Positions 18,084-27,657 of a stretch of 64,000 nt of DNA are shown here, piece by piece. Numbering within the stretch: position 1 is the stretch's first letter; every line of letters starts with the position of its first letter. This DNA comes from Dyadobacter bucti. Lineage in GTDB: Bacteria > Bacteroidota > Bacteroidia > Cytophagales > Spirosomataceae. A program made the translations under genes and the position numbers. The notes under the pieces were generated by a model that saw only the letters and a program-made list of their open reading frames with translations, had not been told where the DNA came from and made no database searches. Location of the stretch: NCBI RefSeq assembly GCF_005869225.1, contig NZ_SWFP01000001.1, positions 620,001-684,000 of the forward strand, read 5' to 3'.

Positions 18084-19605
18084 GCTTTCCATACCCGAAC
18101 TGTTTTCTCTGACAAAATCCCTGACCAAATCAGAAAAGCGTTATTTCAGGATGTGCCAGAATTTTCAGGAGGGAGATAAAGGCTATATGAAAATGTACTG
18201 CATCCTCGAGACCGCGGACATGTATACCGATGCTTTGCTGGCCCAGATCGTTGCCGAACTCGGCGAGAGCACCGTGGAACCAGCCCGGAAACATCTGGCG
18301 CGCGTGTTATCGAAAAGCCTCAGTCAGTTTGAAGGCGAAAAATTGATCGATAATCAGCTTTGGAACCTCTATCAGAACAGCAATACTTTGTACCGGAAAG
18401 GCCTGTACCCGGCTGCGATGCGGCTTATATTAAAAGGCGAAAAGCTCGCTATGGAGCACGGGAAGCATATATTTTACAATATGCTGAACAGGAAAAAGAT
18501 CGAATATATGATGCACCAGCAGTTTATCGACTGGGACGAATCGGAGCTGGTTCTGATGCAGGAAAAATCCAGGGACGCTATTTCCAACGAAAATGCAGTG
18601 CAGCAGCATGCCTCACTTTACGAGATCCTTTTGTGCCGGTACTGGAAAAACGGCACCATCCGCAGCGTGCGGGAGCAAACGCTTCTCAACGACCTGATCC
18701 TGGAAGAGCACCTGACGATCACCAATAACAAGAATACGTCTTTCGAATCCAATATCACCCACCTTCATTTTCAGTCAGTGTTTTTTTTGGTGACCGGGGA
18801 TGTGGAGGGCAGCCTGCAGATATTTTACGAGCTGGACCATTTGTATCAGGCCAACCCGAAGGCCTGGGCAAACGCCCCGCAGTACTACGTGCAATTTCTC
18901 AACGGGATTTTGCAGACGCTGAGAAGGGTGGAAAAATTTGATGAAATGCCCTTTTTCCTGGAAAGGTTAAGGTCGTTGAACAGCGTGTCGGAATATCAGG
19001 ACATACGGGTCCGCTATCATGTTTTGGAACACGAGCTGCACATTCTGATCGCCAAACAGCAGATTTCAGCGATCCCCGGTTTTCTGAATTCCCTGCCTGC
19101 CGAGAACGAAAAAACGCTGGCACTGATCCCCTACCAGGAAAAAGCGCAGTGGTGGTTTACATTGGCAAGAGCGCATTTCGACACAGGCCATTACGATAAG
19201 GCGCTTTTTTATATCAATACCATTCTCAACAGCAGCCACGGCCAGATCAGCCGGCTTTTGTACGTGACTTACCGCATCTTAAAGCTTATGGTACACTACC
19301 ATCTGGGCGACCATGATTATCTGGACTACGAAATGCGGTCTATTGAGCGGAAATTGAAAAAAGGGAACCAGTGGTACCGGACTGAAAAATGTGTCATTTC
19401 CCTTTTGAGAAAAAACCTGAATTTAAAATCCGTATCGGGCCTGATACAGGAGCTGATCGATCTGAAAAATGATCCTTACGAGCAGCATATCATTACCGAG
19501 CTAGCACTGATTCCCTGGTTTAATAAATGGTTCGGGCATATTGCACCGGAACTTAAGACTTCTAGGCCGTTTTCGGTACCCGGGTCCTTGTCAGCAAATG
19601 GATGA
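18082..19605 (+). CDS. Unknown 507-aa alpha-helical protein, possible regulator of the ribose locus
   Basis: The N-terminus LTKSLTKSEKRYFRMCQNF followed by a GDKGY segment is one I recall from uncharacterised Bacteroidota proteins of about 500 aa. The rest is helical with TPR-like spacing (many A, L and Y pairs), no signal peptide and no membrane segment. I see no convincing helix-turn-helix. It is divergent from rbsK across 221 bp that hold repeated sequences, the usual place for a locus regulator; this role is inferred from position. Its 3' end overlaps the convergent MFS gene by 44 bp. Confidence 0.65.
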   Translation: MLSIPELFSLTKSLTKSEKRYFRMCQNFQEGDKGYMKMYCILETADMYTDALLAQIVAELGESTVEPARKHLARVLSKSLSQFEGEKLIDNQLWNLYQNSNTLYRKGLYPAAMRLILKGEKLAMEHGKHIFYNMLNRKKIEYMMHQQFIDWDESELVLMQEKSRDAISNENAVQQHASLYEILLCRYWKNGTIRSVREQTLLNDLILEEHLTITNNKNTSFESNITHLHFQSVFFLVTGDVEGSLQIFYELDHLYQANPKAWANAPQYYVQFLNGILQTLRRVEKFDEMPFFLERLRSLNSVSEYQDIRVRYHVLEHELHILIAKQQISAIPGFLNSLPAENEKTLALIPYQEKAQWWFTLARAHFDTGHYDKALFYINTILNSSHGQISRLLYVTYRILKLMVHYHLGDHDYLDYEMRSIERKLKKGNQWYRTEKCVISLLRKNLNLKSVSGLIQELIDLKNDPYEQHIITELALIPWFNKWFGHIAPELKTSRPFSVPGSLSANG

Positions 19606-20845
19606 TCAGCCAGGCGACGGAATACGTGAACCCACAGAGCGTGAAGATCACATAATATCCTCCCTGCAGATCCCCCTGCGCTTTGTACATGTCCAGCAGG
19701 TAACCGATCAGCATCGGGAACAATATCCCGCCGATAGCACCCGACATCCCGGCAATCCCGACAACCGAACTGACAGATTCTTTGGGAAAAAGATCCGCCG
19801 CCAGCGTGAAAACATTGGTTGCCCAGGCCTGATGCAATGCTACGGCAAAACTCAGCAGTCCCACAGCTACCCACACATCGGTTACAAACTGTACCAGTAT
19901 CACCGAAAATTCGAGCATGGCCAGGGCCAGCAAAACACTTTTGCGGGCTTTCAGTACAGGCCAACCCTTTTTGATCAGCCAGGAAGAAAGATATCCTCCG
20001 CCCACAGACCCGATGGTCGTGGCGGCGTAAATGACCATCAGCGGCAGGCTTGGCTTTTTGAGATCAAGGCCAAAAGTAGAGGCAAAATAAGAGGGCAGCC
20101 AGAACAGGAAAAACCAGTAAATCGGGTCGATCAGGAATTTGCCGGTAACTACCGCCCAGGTATGCGGCATACGGAACAATGCGCTCCATTTGATCGCGGG
20201 GGCCGCCTGCATCGCATGATCCTGCCCTTCCTCAATTAAAGCAAGTTCCTCAGCAGTAATGCGTTGATGCCGGGAAGGAAGCTCGTACACCAGCCACCAT
20301 ACGCCCAGCCAGACAAATCCGAGGACGCCCGTGATCCAGAAAACTTCCTGCCAGCCGTAGGAGCTCAATATCCAGGGCACGATCACAAGCGCGGCTACCA
20401 CGCCCACACTCGACCCGGCATTTAATATGCCGGTGGCCAGCCCTTTTTCTTTTTTCGGAAACCATTCGGAAACCGCTTTCATCGCTGCAGGAAAATTTCC
20501 CGCTTCTCCGATCCCGAGTATCATCCTGACCACCGCAAATCCGGCAACACTGCGCACTACGGCGTGCATCATCCCTGCGACACTCCAGATGATCACCGCA
20601 ATAGAATATCCTTTTTTTGTCCCAACCCTGTCGATGAGGCGGCCCATCAGCAACAGGCCCGTGGCATACGCGGCGCTGAAAGCCATCACGATGCGTGCAA
20701 AATCGGTCTCACTCCAGCTGAACTCCTTTTCCAGGATCGGTTTCAGCAGGCCTATCACCTGCCGGTCGATATAATTAATGGTAGTCGCGATCAGCAGCAT
20801 GGTCACAATGAACCATCTGTAATTTTTCATTTTGGAAGAAGGCAT
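19562..20845 (-). CDS. MFS transporter, anion:cation symporter (hexuronate ExuT-like) type
   Basis: This 427-aa protein has about twelve hydrophobic segments and the family opening TTINYIDRQVIGLLKP. GRLIDRVGTKKGY is the loop 2-3 motif, and ILGIGEAGNFPAAMKAVSEWFPKKEKG is typical of hexuronate/galactonate permeases. It is the last gene of the SusC/SusD/BNR operon, 10 bp after the NTF2-like gene, so it probably brings the final product, likely an acidic sugar, into the cytoplasm. A close relative is encoded at 48193-49479. ATGs at 20845 and 20830 are both possible. Confidence 0.85.
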   Translation of the reverse strand: MPSSKMKNYRWFIVTMLLIATTINYIDRQVIGLLKPILEKEFSWSETDFARIVMAFSAAYATGLLLMGRLIDRVGTKKGYSIAVIIWSVAGMMHAVVRSVAGFAVVRMILGIGEAGNFPAAMKAVSEWFPKKEKGLATGILNAGSSVGVVAALVIVPWILSSYGWQEVFWITGVLGFVWLGVWWLVYELPSRHQRITAEELALIEEGQDHAMQAAPAIKWSALFRMPHTWAVVTGKFLIDPIYWFFLFWLPSYFASTFGLDLKKPSLPLMVIYAATTIGSVGGGYLSSWLIKKGWPVLKARKSVLLALAMLEFSVILVQFVTDVWVAVGLLSFAVALHQAWATNVFTLAADLFPKESVSSVVGIAGMSGAIGGILFPMLIGYLLDMYKAQGDLQGGYYVIFTLCGFTYSVAWLIIHLLTRTRVPKTA

Positions 20846-20855
20846 CGGACCGGGG

Positions 20856-21293
20856 TTAATTTGGGAGCCGGACTGCCTGCCGCGCCAACAACAACCATTT
20901 GCCTTTTTGCTTTTGCCAAATCTGCAGAACTTTGAGCTTTACAGTGCCGGGATCTTTACCGGCGTCGTGGGTATGGGCAAAAAAGTCGTGACGGACAATG
21001 GCCGTATTCTCAACGATCTGAATGGTTTGCTGAGAAAGCTCCAGTGAGGTGAATTTGTACTTGCCCGTCACCATCGACTCGATACAGGTCTTTTTATCCT
21101 CAACCAGCCCAAGAGAATGCCCGTAGCTCAGCGACTCGGAGATAAGGCCATCGAACACTTTTGCGTCGGGACTGACCATGGTTTTACGTAACAATTCCAC
21201 TGCGGAAGCCACTGCGGCTTCATCCTTGCCCTGCGCCTGAACTACGTTGATACTCATCATGAATAAGATTAAAAGGCTAAATAAATTTTTCAT
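20856..21293 (-). CDS. Secreted NTF2-like (DUF4440-type) protein
   Basis: This 145-aa protein has a signal peptide ending VVQAQ, then a SnoaL/NTF2-like cone fold inferred from AVASAVELLRKTMVSPDAKVF and the closing WQKQKGKWLLLARQAV. Such proteins can be small enzymes or binding modules; no catalytic set is evident. I chose the ATG at 21293 over a TTG at 21302. It lies in the BNR operon, 23 bp after the BNR gene and 10 bp before the MFS gene. Its role with the imported sugar is unknown. Confidence 0.75.
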   Translation of the reverse strand: MKNLFSLLILFMMSINVVQAQGKDEAAVASAVELLRKTMVSPDAKVFDGLISESLSYGHSLGLVEDKKTCIESMVTGKYKFTSLELSQQTIQIVENTAIVRHDFFAHTHDAGKDPGTVKLKVLQIWQKQKGKWLLLARQAVRLPN

Positions 21294-21316
21294 TGTATAC
21301 AAGGTTAATCGAACGT

Positions 21317-23203
21317 TTATTTTCCATAATTACCGATGGCCGCGGAAGTCGTCAGCGCCCGGTCGTAAATTGTTACTTGCCTGATCGCACCATTGATTTT
21401 AGGGCCGATTAACAGTTGCGGTTCCCCCGCCACCGACTGAAGATAGGGATTAAACCTGCCCCAGCCAAACTGTCGCGTATCGCCCCCGTCGTTCAGGATA
21501 CCGTTCACAACGAACGAAATGATGCGGGGCCCGCCGTCAACAATAATGCTCACATGCTGGTCGGTGGCTGCTTTTAAAAGACCTTCATCACTGCTCCATA
21601 CTGATTGCGTACGGCCGTCGCTGAGTGTTATTTCCAATGTTTTTTTGTCAGTTAACCTTACACTCCAGCCTGTCCCTTCGGGTTTGCGGTTATCCAGTAA
21701 TACCTGTCCGAATGTCAGGTCTTTGAGGTTAAAAACCATATCAATGGTAAAGCCGTTGCGCGTGGCAAACCCGCCGCCATCTACACGTTTCGCGTCTCTT
21801 TTGTAAAAATCAATAGCAGGACTTTTAACAGAAACAGGGAATTTTTCAGCCTGATGCTTCCAGCTGATCACTGCTCCGTCTTCCGCTTTTTTGTGGTTTT
21901 CAAATTGCGCCCAGAGGTTGTCCAGCAGCTTGTTATCGATCTGATGTACGGCCGCAATGTCTTTCTGTGTTTCCGTGATGTAATAGTTGCCTTTGTCCTC
22001 GACAAGGTCCGGGTAGCTCATACGGATGATCGGCTCGTCGTCGTACAGCAGGATTTCGGGCTGCGTCCAGCGAATGATCTTTCCTTTGGGAGAATCTGCT
22101 TCCACCCCGCCCATAATCCACACAGGATTGCGGTCATTGTAGGCCATGCTCCTCCGGTTCGGATGTTCTTTGATAAATTTCCCGCCGTGGTTATGAAACC
22201 AGTAGAGGTACTTTCCATTCTCGCATTTCCAGACAAAATTGGCGGCGCGCGGATGTTTCACCAGCCTTCCGTTGGCGTATTTCAAATATTGGGGCGAGTC
22301 CCAGGTGTGGCCCCGGTCGCGGCTGTAAGTGTATGCAGGATGCCCGTCGATGGTGCGGTAAACGCAGAAGAACGATCCGTCGCTCAGCACCGTAAAACTC
22401 TGCTCCTCAGCAATAGGCCCGCCGCCTTGGGAAGGTGTCCGCAGACCGATTTCTCCGTCGGGAAGCGTGTTCCATTTGGCCTGGGCAGGGTCGGATACTT
22501 TAAACAAATCCTCACTTTGCAGGAGCGCACCTTCGCTTTTTGTAAAAAATCCTTCCCCAAAACCCCCTACTTTATGCACCGGCACATAAGCCGAACCTTT
22601 GTCCGCAAAAGCCCGGCCCACATTCCAGAAGTACTGGATTTTGCCCTGGTAAGGGTTGTTTTTATCGATTTCAAAATTCCGCATCGGAATCGTATACCGC
22701 TGTTTCGACCAGCTTTTCCCGTTGTCGTCGGAATATTTGAATACAAAATATCCCTGGCTGTCCACCCGCTTCACCAGCCCGTCCTTGTATGGGGGATTGT
22801 CGCCTTTTACGGCGCGGGTGTTATCGGTATTGTGGTTATAAAAAACAAAAAGCCTGCCGTTCGGCGATTTCAGAAGTACCGCATAGGACGCTTCCGGGCC
22901 GTTTGCAGGCTCAACGTCCACTTTGTCTGTCCAGGTTTTGCCCTGGTCGAGGCTGCGCTGAGTGACCACATGCTGGCCGGTTTCGCCTTCATGGCTCTGG
23001 CCGGTGGTCAATACGCAAAGCCAGGCACCATCATTGGTTTTGACGATGTAGGGCTGATCGCTGTAACTTTCATCCGGGATCACCATTCCGGTTTTGATAT
23101 TCCTTTTATCAGTTTCCTGGGCAAAAAGCGGGTTTTGCAAACAAAAAATCACCGCACAAAGCCATGCCTTTTTTGCCAAAAAATTTATAATTCCTGCCTT
23201 CAT
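21317..23203 (-). CDS. Secreted BNR-repeat (sialidase-like) protein with C-terminal LamG-like domain, copy 1
   Basis: This 628-aa protein has a signal peptide ending LFAQ. A beta-propeller (about residues 30-440) has Asp-boxes SLDQGKTW, SDDNGKSW and SRDRGHTW. A concanavalin/LamG-like domain (about 450-628) follows. Shared with copies 2 and 3 are SDQPYIVKT near the start, an EEQS...VYRT segment (EEH...YRT in the others), KYLYWFHNH and RMSYPDL. Starts further upstream overlap the isomerase gene, so I chose the ATG at 23203 (23209 is also possible). Sialidase action is not assured: no sialic-acid genes are present, and propeller-type polysaccharide lyases are an alternative. Confidence 0.8.
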   Translation of the reverse strand: MKAGIINFLAKKAWLCAVIFCLQNPLFAQETDKRNIKTGMVIPDESYSDQPYIVKTNDGAWLCVLTTGQSHEGETGQHVVTQRSLDQGKTWTDKVDVEPANGPEASYAVLLKSPNGRLFVFYNHNTDNTRAVKGDNPPYKDGLVKRVDSQGYFVFKYSDDNGKSWSKQRYTIPMRNFEIDKNNPYQGKIQYFWNVGRAFADKGSAYVPVHKVGGFGEGFFTKSEGALLQSEDLFKVSDPAQAKWNTLPDGEIGLRTPSQGGGPIAEEQSFTVLSDGSFFCVYRTIDGHPAYTYSRDRGHTWDSPQYLKYANGRLVKHPRAANFVWKCENGKYLYWFHNHGGKFIKEHPNRRSMAYNDRNPVWIMGGVEADSPKGKIIRWTQPEILLYDDEPIIRMSYPDLVEDKGNYYITETQKDIAAVHQIDNKLLDNLWAQFENHKKAEDGAVISWKHQAEKFPVSVKSPAIDFYKRDAKRVDGGGFATRNGFTIDMVFNLKDLTFGQVLLDNRKPEGTGWSVRLTDKKTLEITLSDGRTQSVWSSDEGLLKAATDQHVSIIVDGGPRIISFVVNGILNDGGDTRQFGWGRFNPYLQSVAGEPQLLIGPKINGAIRQVTIYDRALTTSAAIGNYGK

Positions 23204-23252
23204 AATCATAATAAGTAAATTAGCGTATACAAATACCTCTTTCGGGCACCAT

Positions 23253-23981
23253 TTATTCGGCAATGATCCGCGATTCAGCCTTCGGATATTCATGGCAGAG
23301 ATAATACCGCCGCGCCTCATCTTCCTCGATTTCGGGAAAACGCAAACCATAATCCACCAGAAAAACATTGTCATTGAGGTCATCGCAGACGCTGGAAATT
23401 TCGGAGCTCAGCGTGTAGCCTACGCCGTCGATTTCCCAGCCGGTACCTTCTTCTCCCCAAAACTGGTGGATCGTGCGCGGGTGTATGGTGAGGCTTTCGC
23501 CGGGATGCAGCCTGACAATTTCGCCCGGACCCAATCTGCGGACGCAGCCGTCAACCTGGGTGGTAAATGTTTCGGACGAAGGATTTCCGTCGGGATCTGC
23601 TTTGGTAAGCTGTACCAGGATATTCCCGCCGGCGCGGCAGATAATGTCTTCGCGTTTGGACAAATGAAAATGAGCCGGGGCACGCTGGTTTTCAGGATCA
23701 ATCAGCCATTTTTCAGCATATTGTTTGGGATACAAAGGATTGTTCGGGCGACCGTTCCGGGCTGTGAACAGCACCCGCCCGATGTTGTAAAAGTCCTTGC
23801 TGCCAAAGTCCGTAACATCCCAACCCAGCATACAGTCGCGGATTTCGTCATAATCCGGGCCTGCGGCGAGCCACTCGTCGGTGGTCAGATAAGCGAAAGG
23901 CGGCAGGTGTACACCATAATGTTTGATTACCTCTTTGGCAATGTCGATACTGTGATTGATGATGGATCTTTTCAGGTTCAT
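23253..23981 (-). CDS. D-lyxose ketol-isomerase-like cupin
   Basis: This 242-aa cytoplasmic protein resembles D-lyxose isomerases, which interconvert D-lyxose and D-xylulose and often D-mannose and D-fructose. The metal site is visible as AHFHLSKRED (His104, His106, Glu111, with Lys109) and a later His in HPRTIHQFWGEEG (His167 or His172). There is no signal peptide, unlike its secreted neighbours. It lies between BNR copies 1 and 2, with 49 and 30 bp gaps, so it is part of the operon. It suggests an aldose or acidic aldose product needing isomerisation. Confidence 0.85.
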   Translation of the reverse strand: MNLKRSIINHSIDIAKEVIKHYGVHLPPFAYLTTDEWLAAGPDYDEIRDCMLGWDVTDFGSKDFYNIGRVLFTARNGRPNNPLYPKQYAEKWLIDPENQRAPAHFHLSKREDIICRAGGNILVQLTKADPDGNPSSETFTTQVDGCVRRLGPGEIVRLHPGESLTIHPRTIHQFWGEEGTGWEIDGVGYTLSSEISSVCDDLNDNVFLVDYGLRFPEIEEDEARRYYLCHEYPKAESRIIAE

Positions 23982-24011
23982 TTTTGTAAGTTTTCTGTTT
24001 GTAAAAATGTT

Positions 24012-25772
24012 TTATTCAATCCCCGCCCGGAAACTCCCGATGGCTTCGGAGGTGGTGAGATAGCGGTTGTAGACGCGTATGTTTTTGATTTGATTTTGCC
24101 CGGCAGGCGAGATTTTTAATGGCGAAGATGTATTGATATCCGCCAGCCCGCCGCTGAACCACGTCCACCCGAATGGCCGGTAGCGTCCACCATCGCAGAG
24201 TTTTCCGTTTACGACCGTGGTAATGATATTGGGGCCGCCGTCGACGATAAATACCACGTGCTGCGGTTTGCCGGTTTGGATCACACCGGGATCGGTGTCC
24301 CAGGAACTTGTCTGCTTTCCGTCATGCAGCGTCACCGCGAGCGTTCGCCGGTCGGTAATGGTTACGGACATTCCCTTTCCCCGGCTGTCAAGGTTATCGA
24401 GCAGGATTTCGCCCGGTTTCAATTCGTTAAAATGCAGCCAAAGATCAATGGCAAAGCCGCCTGCATTGAGATCAGGAAGTTTAGGAACAGTAATTTCGGA
24501 AGTCGTTGTCAGATCGTGCTTTTCAGCGATCAACCCCGATCTGGCAATGGTTTTGAAAGTCGCCTGTTTCCACAGACCTTCCAGCAAAAGCGGGTCAATG
24601 GCATGTACAGCGGCAACTTCTTTCTGCGTTTCCGTGATCCAGAATTTACCGTTTTCCTCGATCAGGTCCGGGTAGCTCATGCGCGCCGACGAGTCCGTTT
24701 CGTACAGTAATATTTCCGGCTGGGACCAATGTATCACCCCGTCCTTTTCCACCCCGCCGCTCACCCAGGCCGGGTTCCGGTGCTGCCAGCGTACGACCTG
24801 GTTGTGGTTATGGTACCAAAGCAGGTACTTTCCATTGGCACATTTGAACAAACGCGGGCAAGCCCTGGGATTTTTAACAACCTGACCGCCTGGCTCATAC
24901 GTCATAAATTCGGGTTTTGTCCAGGTTTTTCCGCCGTCTTTGCTGTAACTCTGCGCCGGGAAACCTTCATTGGTACGATACACGCAGTAAAGGCCGCCGC
25001 TATTGAGCCCCACAATATTATGTTCCTCCTGCACGAGGCCCAGGCCGGCGGTGCTCAATCCTTGCTCCCCGTCGGGCAGCAGCTGCCAGTTGAGTTTTTC
25101 AGGATTTTTTTCGGTGGCAATATTGTCGGATTTAAAAAACCAGCCTTCGCCCACGTCAGCATGGTATCTGCCCATTTTTGTGAGGGCAAAATACATGCTC
25201 TTTCCGATCTCGACAGGTTTGGATATACCCCAGAAAAGCTGCGCTTCGCCTTTCCAGTTGTTCATGTAATCGACTGTGGTTTTTCGCAGCGGCAGCCGGT
25301 AGCGTTCCGACCAGGTGCGGCCGTTGTCATCCGAGTATTTGTAACAATACCAGCCGAGCAAGGCCGAATTTGAGATCGGTTTTCCGTCAGGCGTATTGAA
25401 AACCGCGTCTCCATTGTAATTGTAAAACACATAAATACGACCGTAAGGCGTAACATAGGGTGTTGCCCACGAGCTCATCTGATCGGTCGCTTTTTCAATA
25501 TCGATCGGTTTTGACCAGGATTTTCCCTGATCGGAACTGATGATCGCACAGACATGCTGGCCCTTCTGGCTTTCGCCCCCCGGCCCGGTAGTGATCACGC
25601 ACAGCCATTCTCTGGACAGCGTTTTGACCACATACGGCTGATCGCAATACCCTTCGTCGGGAATAATGCTTACTGCGTTTTTCATGTTCCGCAGGTCCGC
25701 ATATTGCGCAGATACGATGTCTGCATTCCGGCACAGCAATGCCAGCAACAGATAAAAAACAGATTTGTTCAT
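24012..25772 (-). CDS. Secreted BNR-repeat (sialidase-like) protein with LamG-like domain, copy 2
   Basis: This 586-aa protein has a signal peptide ending VSAQ. Propeller Asp-boxes SSDQGKSW, SDDNGRTW and SKDGGKTW are present, with conserved IPDEGYCDQPYVVKT, QEEHN, YRTNEGFPAQS, KYLLWYHNHN and RMSYPDLIEENGKFW. The LamG-like domain runs from about 415 to the end. The ATG at 25772 gives the clean signal peptide; upstream starts run into copy 3. It is a paralogue of its two neighbours, and gaps to the genes on either side are about 30 bp. The substrate is unknown. Confidence 0.8.
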   Translation of the reverse strand: MNKSVFYLLLALLCRNADIVSAQYADLRNMKNAVSIIPDEGYCDQPYVVKTLSREWLCVITTGPGGESQKGQHVCAIISSDQGKSWSKPIDIEKATDQMSSWATPYVTPYGRIYVFYNYNGDAVFNTPDGKPISNSALLGWYCYKYSDDNGRTWSERYRLPLRKTTVDYMNNWKGEAQLFWGISKPVEIGKSMYFALTKMGRYHADVGEGWFFKSDNIATEKNPEKLNWQLLPDGEQGLSTAGLGLVQEEHNIVGLNSGGLYCVYRTNEGFPAQSYSKDGGKTWTKPEFMTYEPGGQVVKNPRACPRLFKCANGKYLLWYHNHNQVVRWQHRNPAWVSGGVEKDGVIHWSQPEILLYETDSSARMSYPDLIEENGKFWITETQKEVAAVHAIDPLLLEGLWKQATFKTIARSGLIAEKHDLTTTSEITVPKLPDLNAGGFAIDLWLHFNELKPGEILLDNLDSRGKGMSVTITDRRTLAVTLHDGKQTSSWDTDPGVIQTGKPQHVVFIVDGGPNIITTVVNGKLCDGGRYRPFGWTWFSGGLADINTSSPLKISPAGQNQIKNIRVYNRYLTTSEAIGSFRAGIE

Positions 25773-25803
25773 CAATAAAAAATCTAAAAATGACATGCAG
25801 GAA

Positions 25804-27621
25804 TTACAGCCCCGCATTGAAATTGGCTACGGCCTCGGACGTTCGCAGGTAGCGGTCGTAGACGCGTACACGATGGATTTTCATTTCCTGCGGGGCATCG
25901 AATGTGCATTTATACGTATCGTTCATATCCCGCATGAAGGTATGCACCCTACCCCAGCCGTATTTTCTTCCGCCCGGGTTTCCATCGCTCAAAATGCCAT
26001 CGACAACGATGGAAACGATTTTAGAAGCTCCGTCGACGATGAACACGATATGGTGTTTTTTGCCTTTTGACAAAACATTGGCATCCGAAACAAACGACTG
26101 CCCGTTCAAAAATTTCCCGTCCGAATCGCGCATTTCGCCGTCGTGGATATGCAGTTTAATGGTATTGCTGTCACCCACAGAAACCTCGATCCCTTTGTGT
26201 TTCGGACCAAAAGTCGACAGGATTTTCTGACCTGCTTTCAGATCACCCGGCGTAAGCCAGAGTTCCACGGCAAAGCCGCCGCCTTTGATCAGATCCGGAA
26301 GTGCAGGAAACGGTATGGTACCAGATTGCAACATTTCCGAACCCGCATCCAGAATAATTCCCTCGCGGACGACTTTTTTGACAGTATTCTGCGCCCACAT
26401 ACCATTCAAAAGATCCGGGTCAAGGGGATGCACGCGGGCCTTGTTTTTCTGGGTTTCGATCAGCCACATTTTACCATTCTGCTCGATGAAATCGGGATAG
26501 CTCATTCCAAAAGCCTCGGGATCATTGTCATACAATGCAATTTCGGGCTGCGACCACACAATCTCCCCGTCCTTTTCAATGCCGCCGCTGAGCCAGGCCG
26601 GGTTTCGTCCCTGGTAGGAATGGTCGCGGAAATTGTTGTGAAACCAAAACAGGTACTTTCCCTCGGCAGTACGATGGATTTTAGGGCAGGCCCTTGGATT
26701 TCCCATCGGCTGACCGTTGGCATAATGCATGATTTTAGGCTGAGAAAAAGTTTTGCCGCCGTCTCTGCTGACCGCATAAGCCGGAAAACCTTCCTCCGTC
26801 CGGTACACGGTATAAATGTTTCCGTTGCCCAGGATCACCGAATTATGCTCTTCCTGCACTTTTCCGAACGCTGGATTATTGATTCCTGTGTCCGCTTCCG
26901 GCAGCATATCCCATTTGATATCGTCGGGATTTATTACCGTCAGGATATTGCTGCTTTTCATGATATACCCCTCCCCCCGGGACGCAAAACCCTTTCCTTC
27001 GGGATTCGTCAGCAATATTTTGGAAAAAGTAATGTAGGCGGCTTTATCGGTCACATCCGGCTTATCGATACTCCAGAAGAAATTGTACCTGCCTTTTGAG
27101 AAATTGTCCCGGTCGATCTGCGTTTTGCGCATTGGCACTTCGTAACGTTTTTCCGACCAGGTTTTTCCGTTATCATCCGAGTATTTGAACATGAACGGCC
27201 CGCTCATCACCCCGGCAAGACCCGGGTGACGGTTCTGGTTATAGTTGTAAAAAACATAAACCCGCCCCGAAGGCGTTTTCAGCGGCACTGCCCAGGACGA
27301 CTGCGGCACACCCGAAGTTTCCACGTCGCTCAGCGCAGTCCAGGTTTTGCCCTGGTCATAACTTTTCGTCGCTACGATATGGTTCATGTACGCGTACTCG
27401 GTGCCCGACGAGGTGGTCATGGTGCAGAGCCAGCTCCCGTCGTTGCAGACAATCACGTAAGGCTGGTCGGCATAGTGTTCCGTGGGCAGCGGGTAGCCGT
27501 TTTCGATACACCGCGGGTCGGAATTCCGGGTTGCTATATACTGGGCCGCGGCGTCAACATATAGCAACATCAGAACCGACAGGCTGCATGCTTTCAATCC
27601 GTAATCAAAGTATTTTTTCAA
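25804..27621 (-). CDS. Secreted BNR-repeat (sialidase-like) protein with LamG-like domain, copy 3 (TTG start)
   Basis: This 605-aa paralogue of copies 1 and 2 has YADQPYVIVCNDGSWLC, Asp-boxes KSYDQGKTW, SDDNGKTW and SRDGGKTF, then QEEHNSV, YRTEEGFPAYA, KYLFWFHNN and MSYPDFIEQNGK. The C-terminal LamG-like domain includes a C-terminal SEAVANFNAG, as in the others. No in-frame ATG precedes the signal peptide, so TTG at 27621 is taken as the start, giving MKKYFDYGLKACSLSV. It follows SusD by 36 bp and is the first of the three in transcription order. Confidence 0.8.
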   Translation of the reverse strand: MKKYFDYGLKACSLSVLMLLYVDAAAQYIATRNSDPRCIENGYPLPTEHYADQPYVIVCNDGSWLCTMTTSSGTEYAYMNHIVATKSYDQGKTWTALSDVETSGVPQSSWAVPLKTPSGRVYVFYNYNQNRHPGLAGVMSGPFMFKYSDDNGKTWSEKRYEVPMRKTQIDRDNFSKGRYNFFWSIDKPDVTDKAAYITFSKILLTNPEGKGFASRGEGYIMKSSNILTVINPDDIKWDMLPEADTGINNPAFGKVQEEHNSVILGNGNIYTVYRTEEGFPAYAVSRDGGKTFSQPKIMHYANGQPMGNPRACPKIHRTAEGKYLFWFHNNFRDHSYQGRNPAWLSGGIEKDGEIVWSQPEIALYDNDPEAFGMSYPDFIEQNGKMWLIETQKNKARVHPLDPDLLNGMWAQNTVKKVVREGIILDAGSEMLQSGTIPFPALPDLIKGGGFAVELWLTPGDLKAGQKILSTFGPKHKGIEVSVGDSNTIKLHIHDGEMRDSDGKFLNGQSFVSDANVLSKGKKHHIVFIVDGASKIVSIVVDGILSDGNPGGRKYGWGRVHTFMRDMNDTYKCTFDAPQEMKIHRVRVYDRYLRTSEAVANFNAGL

Positions 27622-27657
27622 GCCTGAATCAATTGAAATGAAAAGTGGGTTTCTGTG

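Noticed and set aside
21854..23218. Plus-strand open frame of 454 codons
   Set aside because: It lies wholly antisense to the BNR copy 1 gene, which has domain motifs; the antisense product has no recognisable motif and an odd composition rich in Phe, His and Val.
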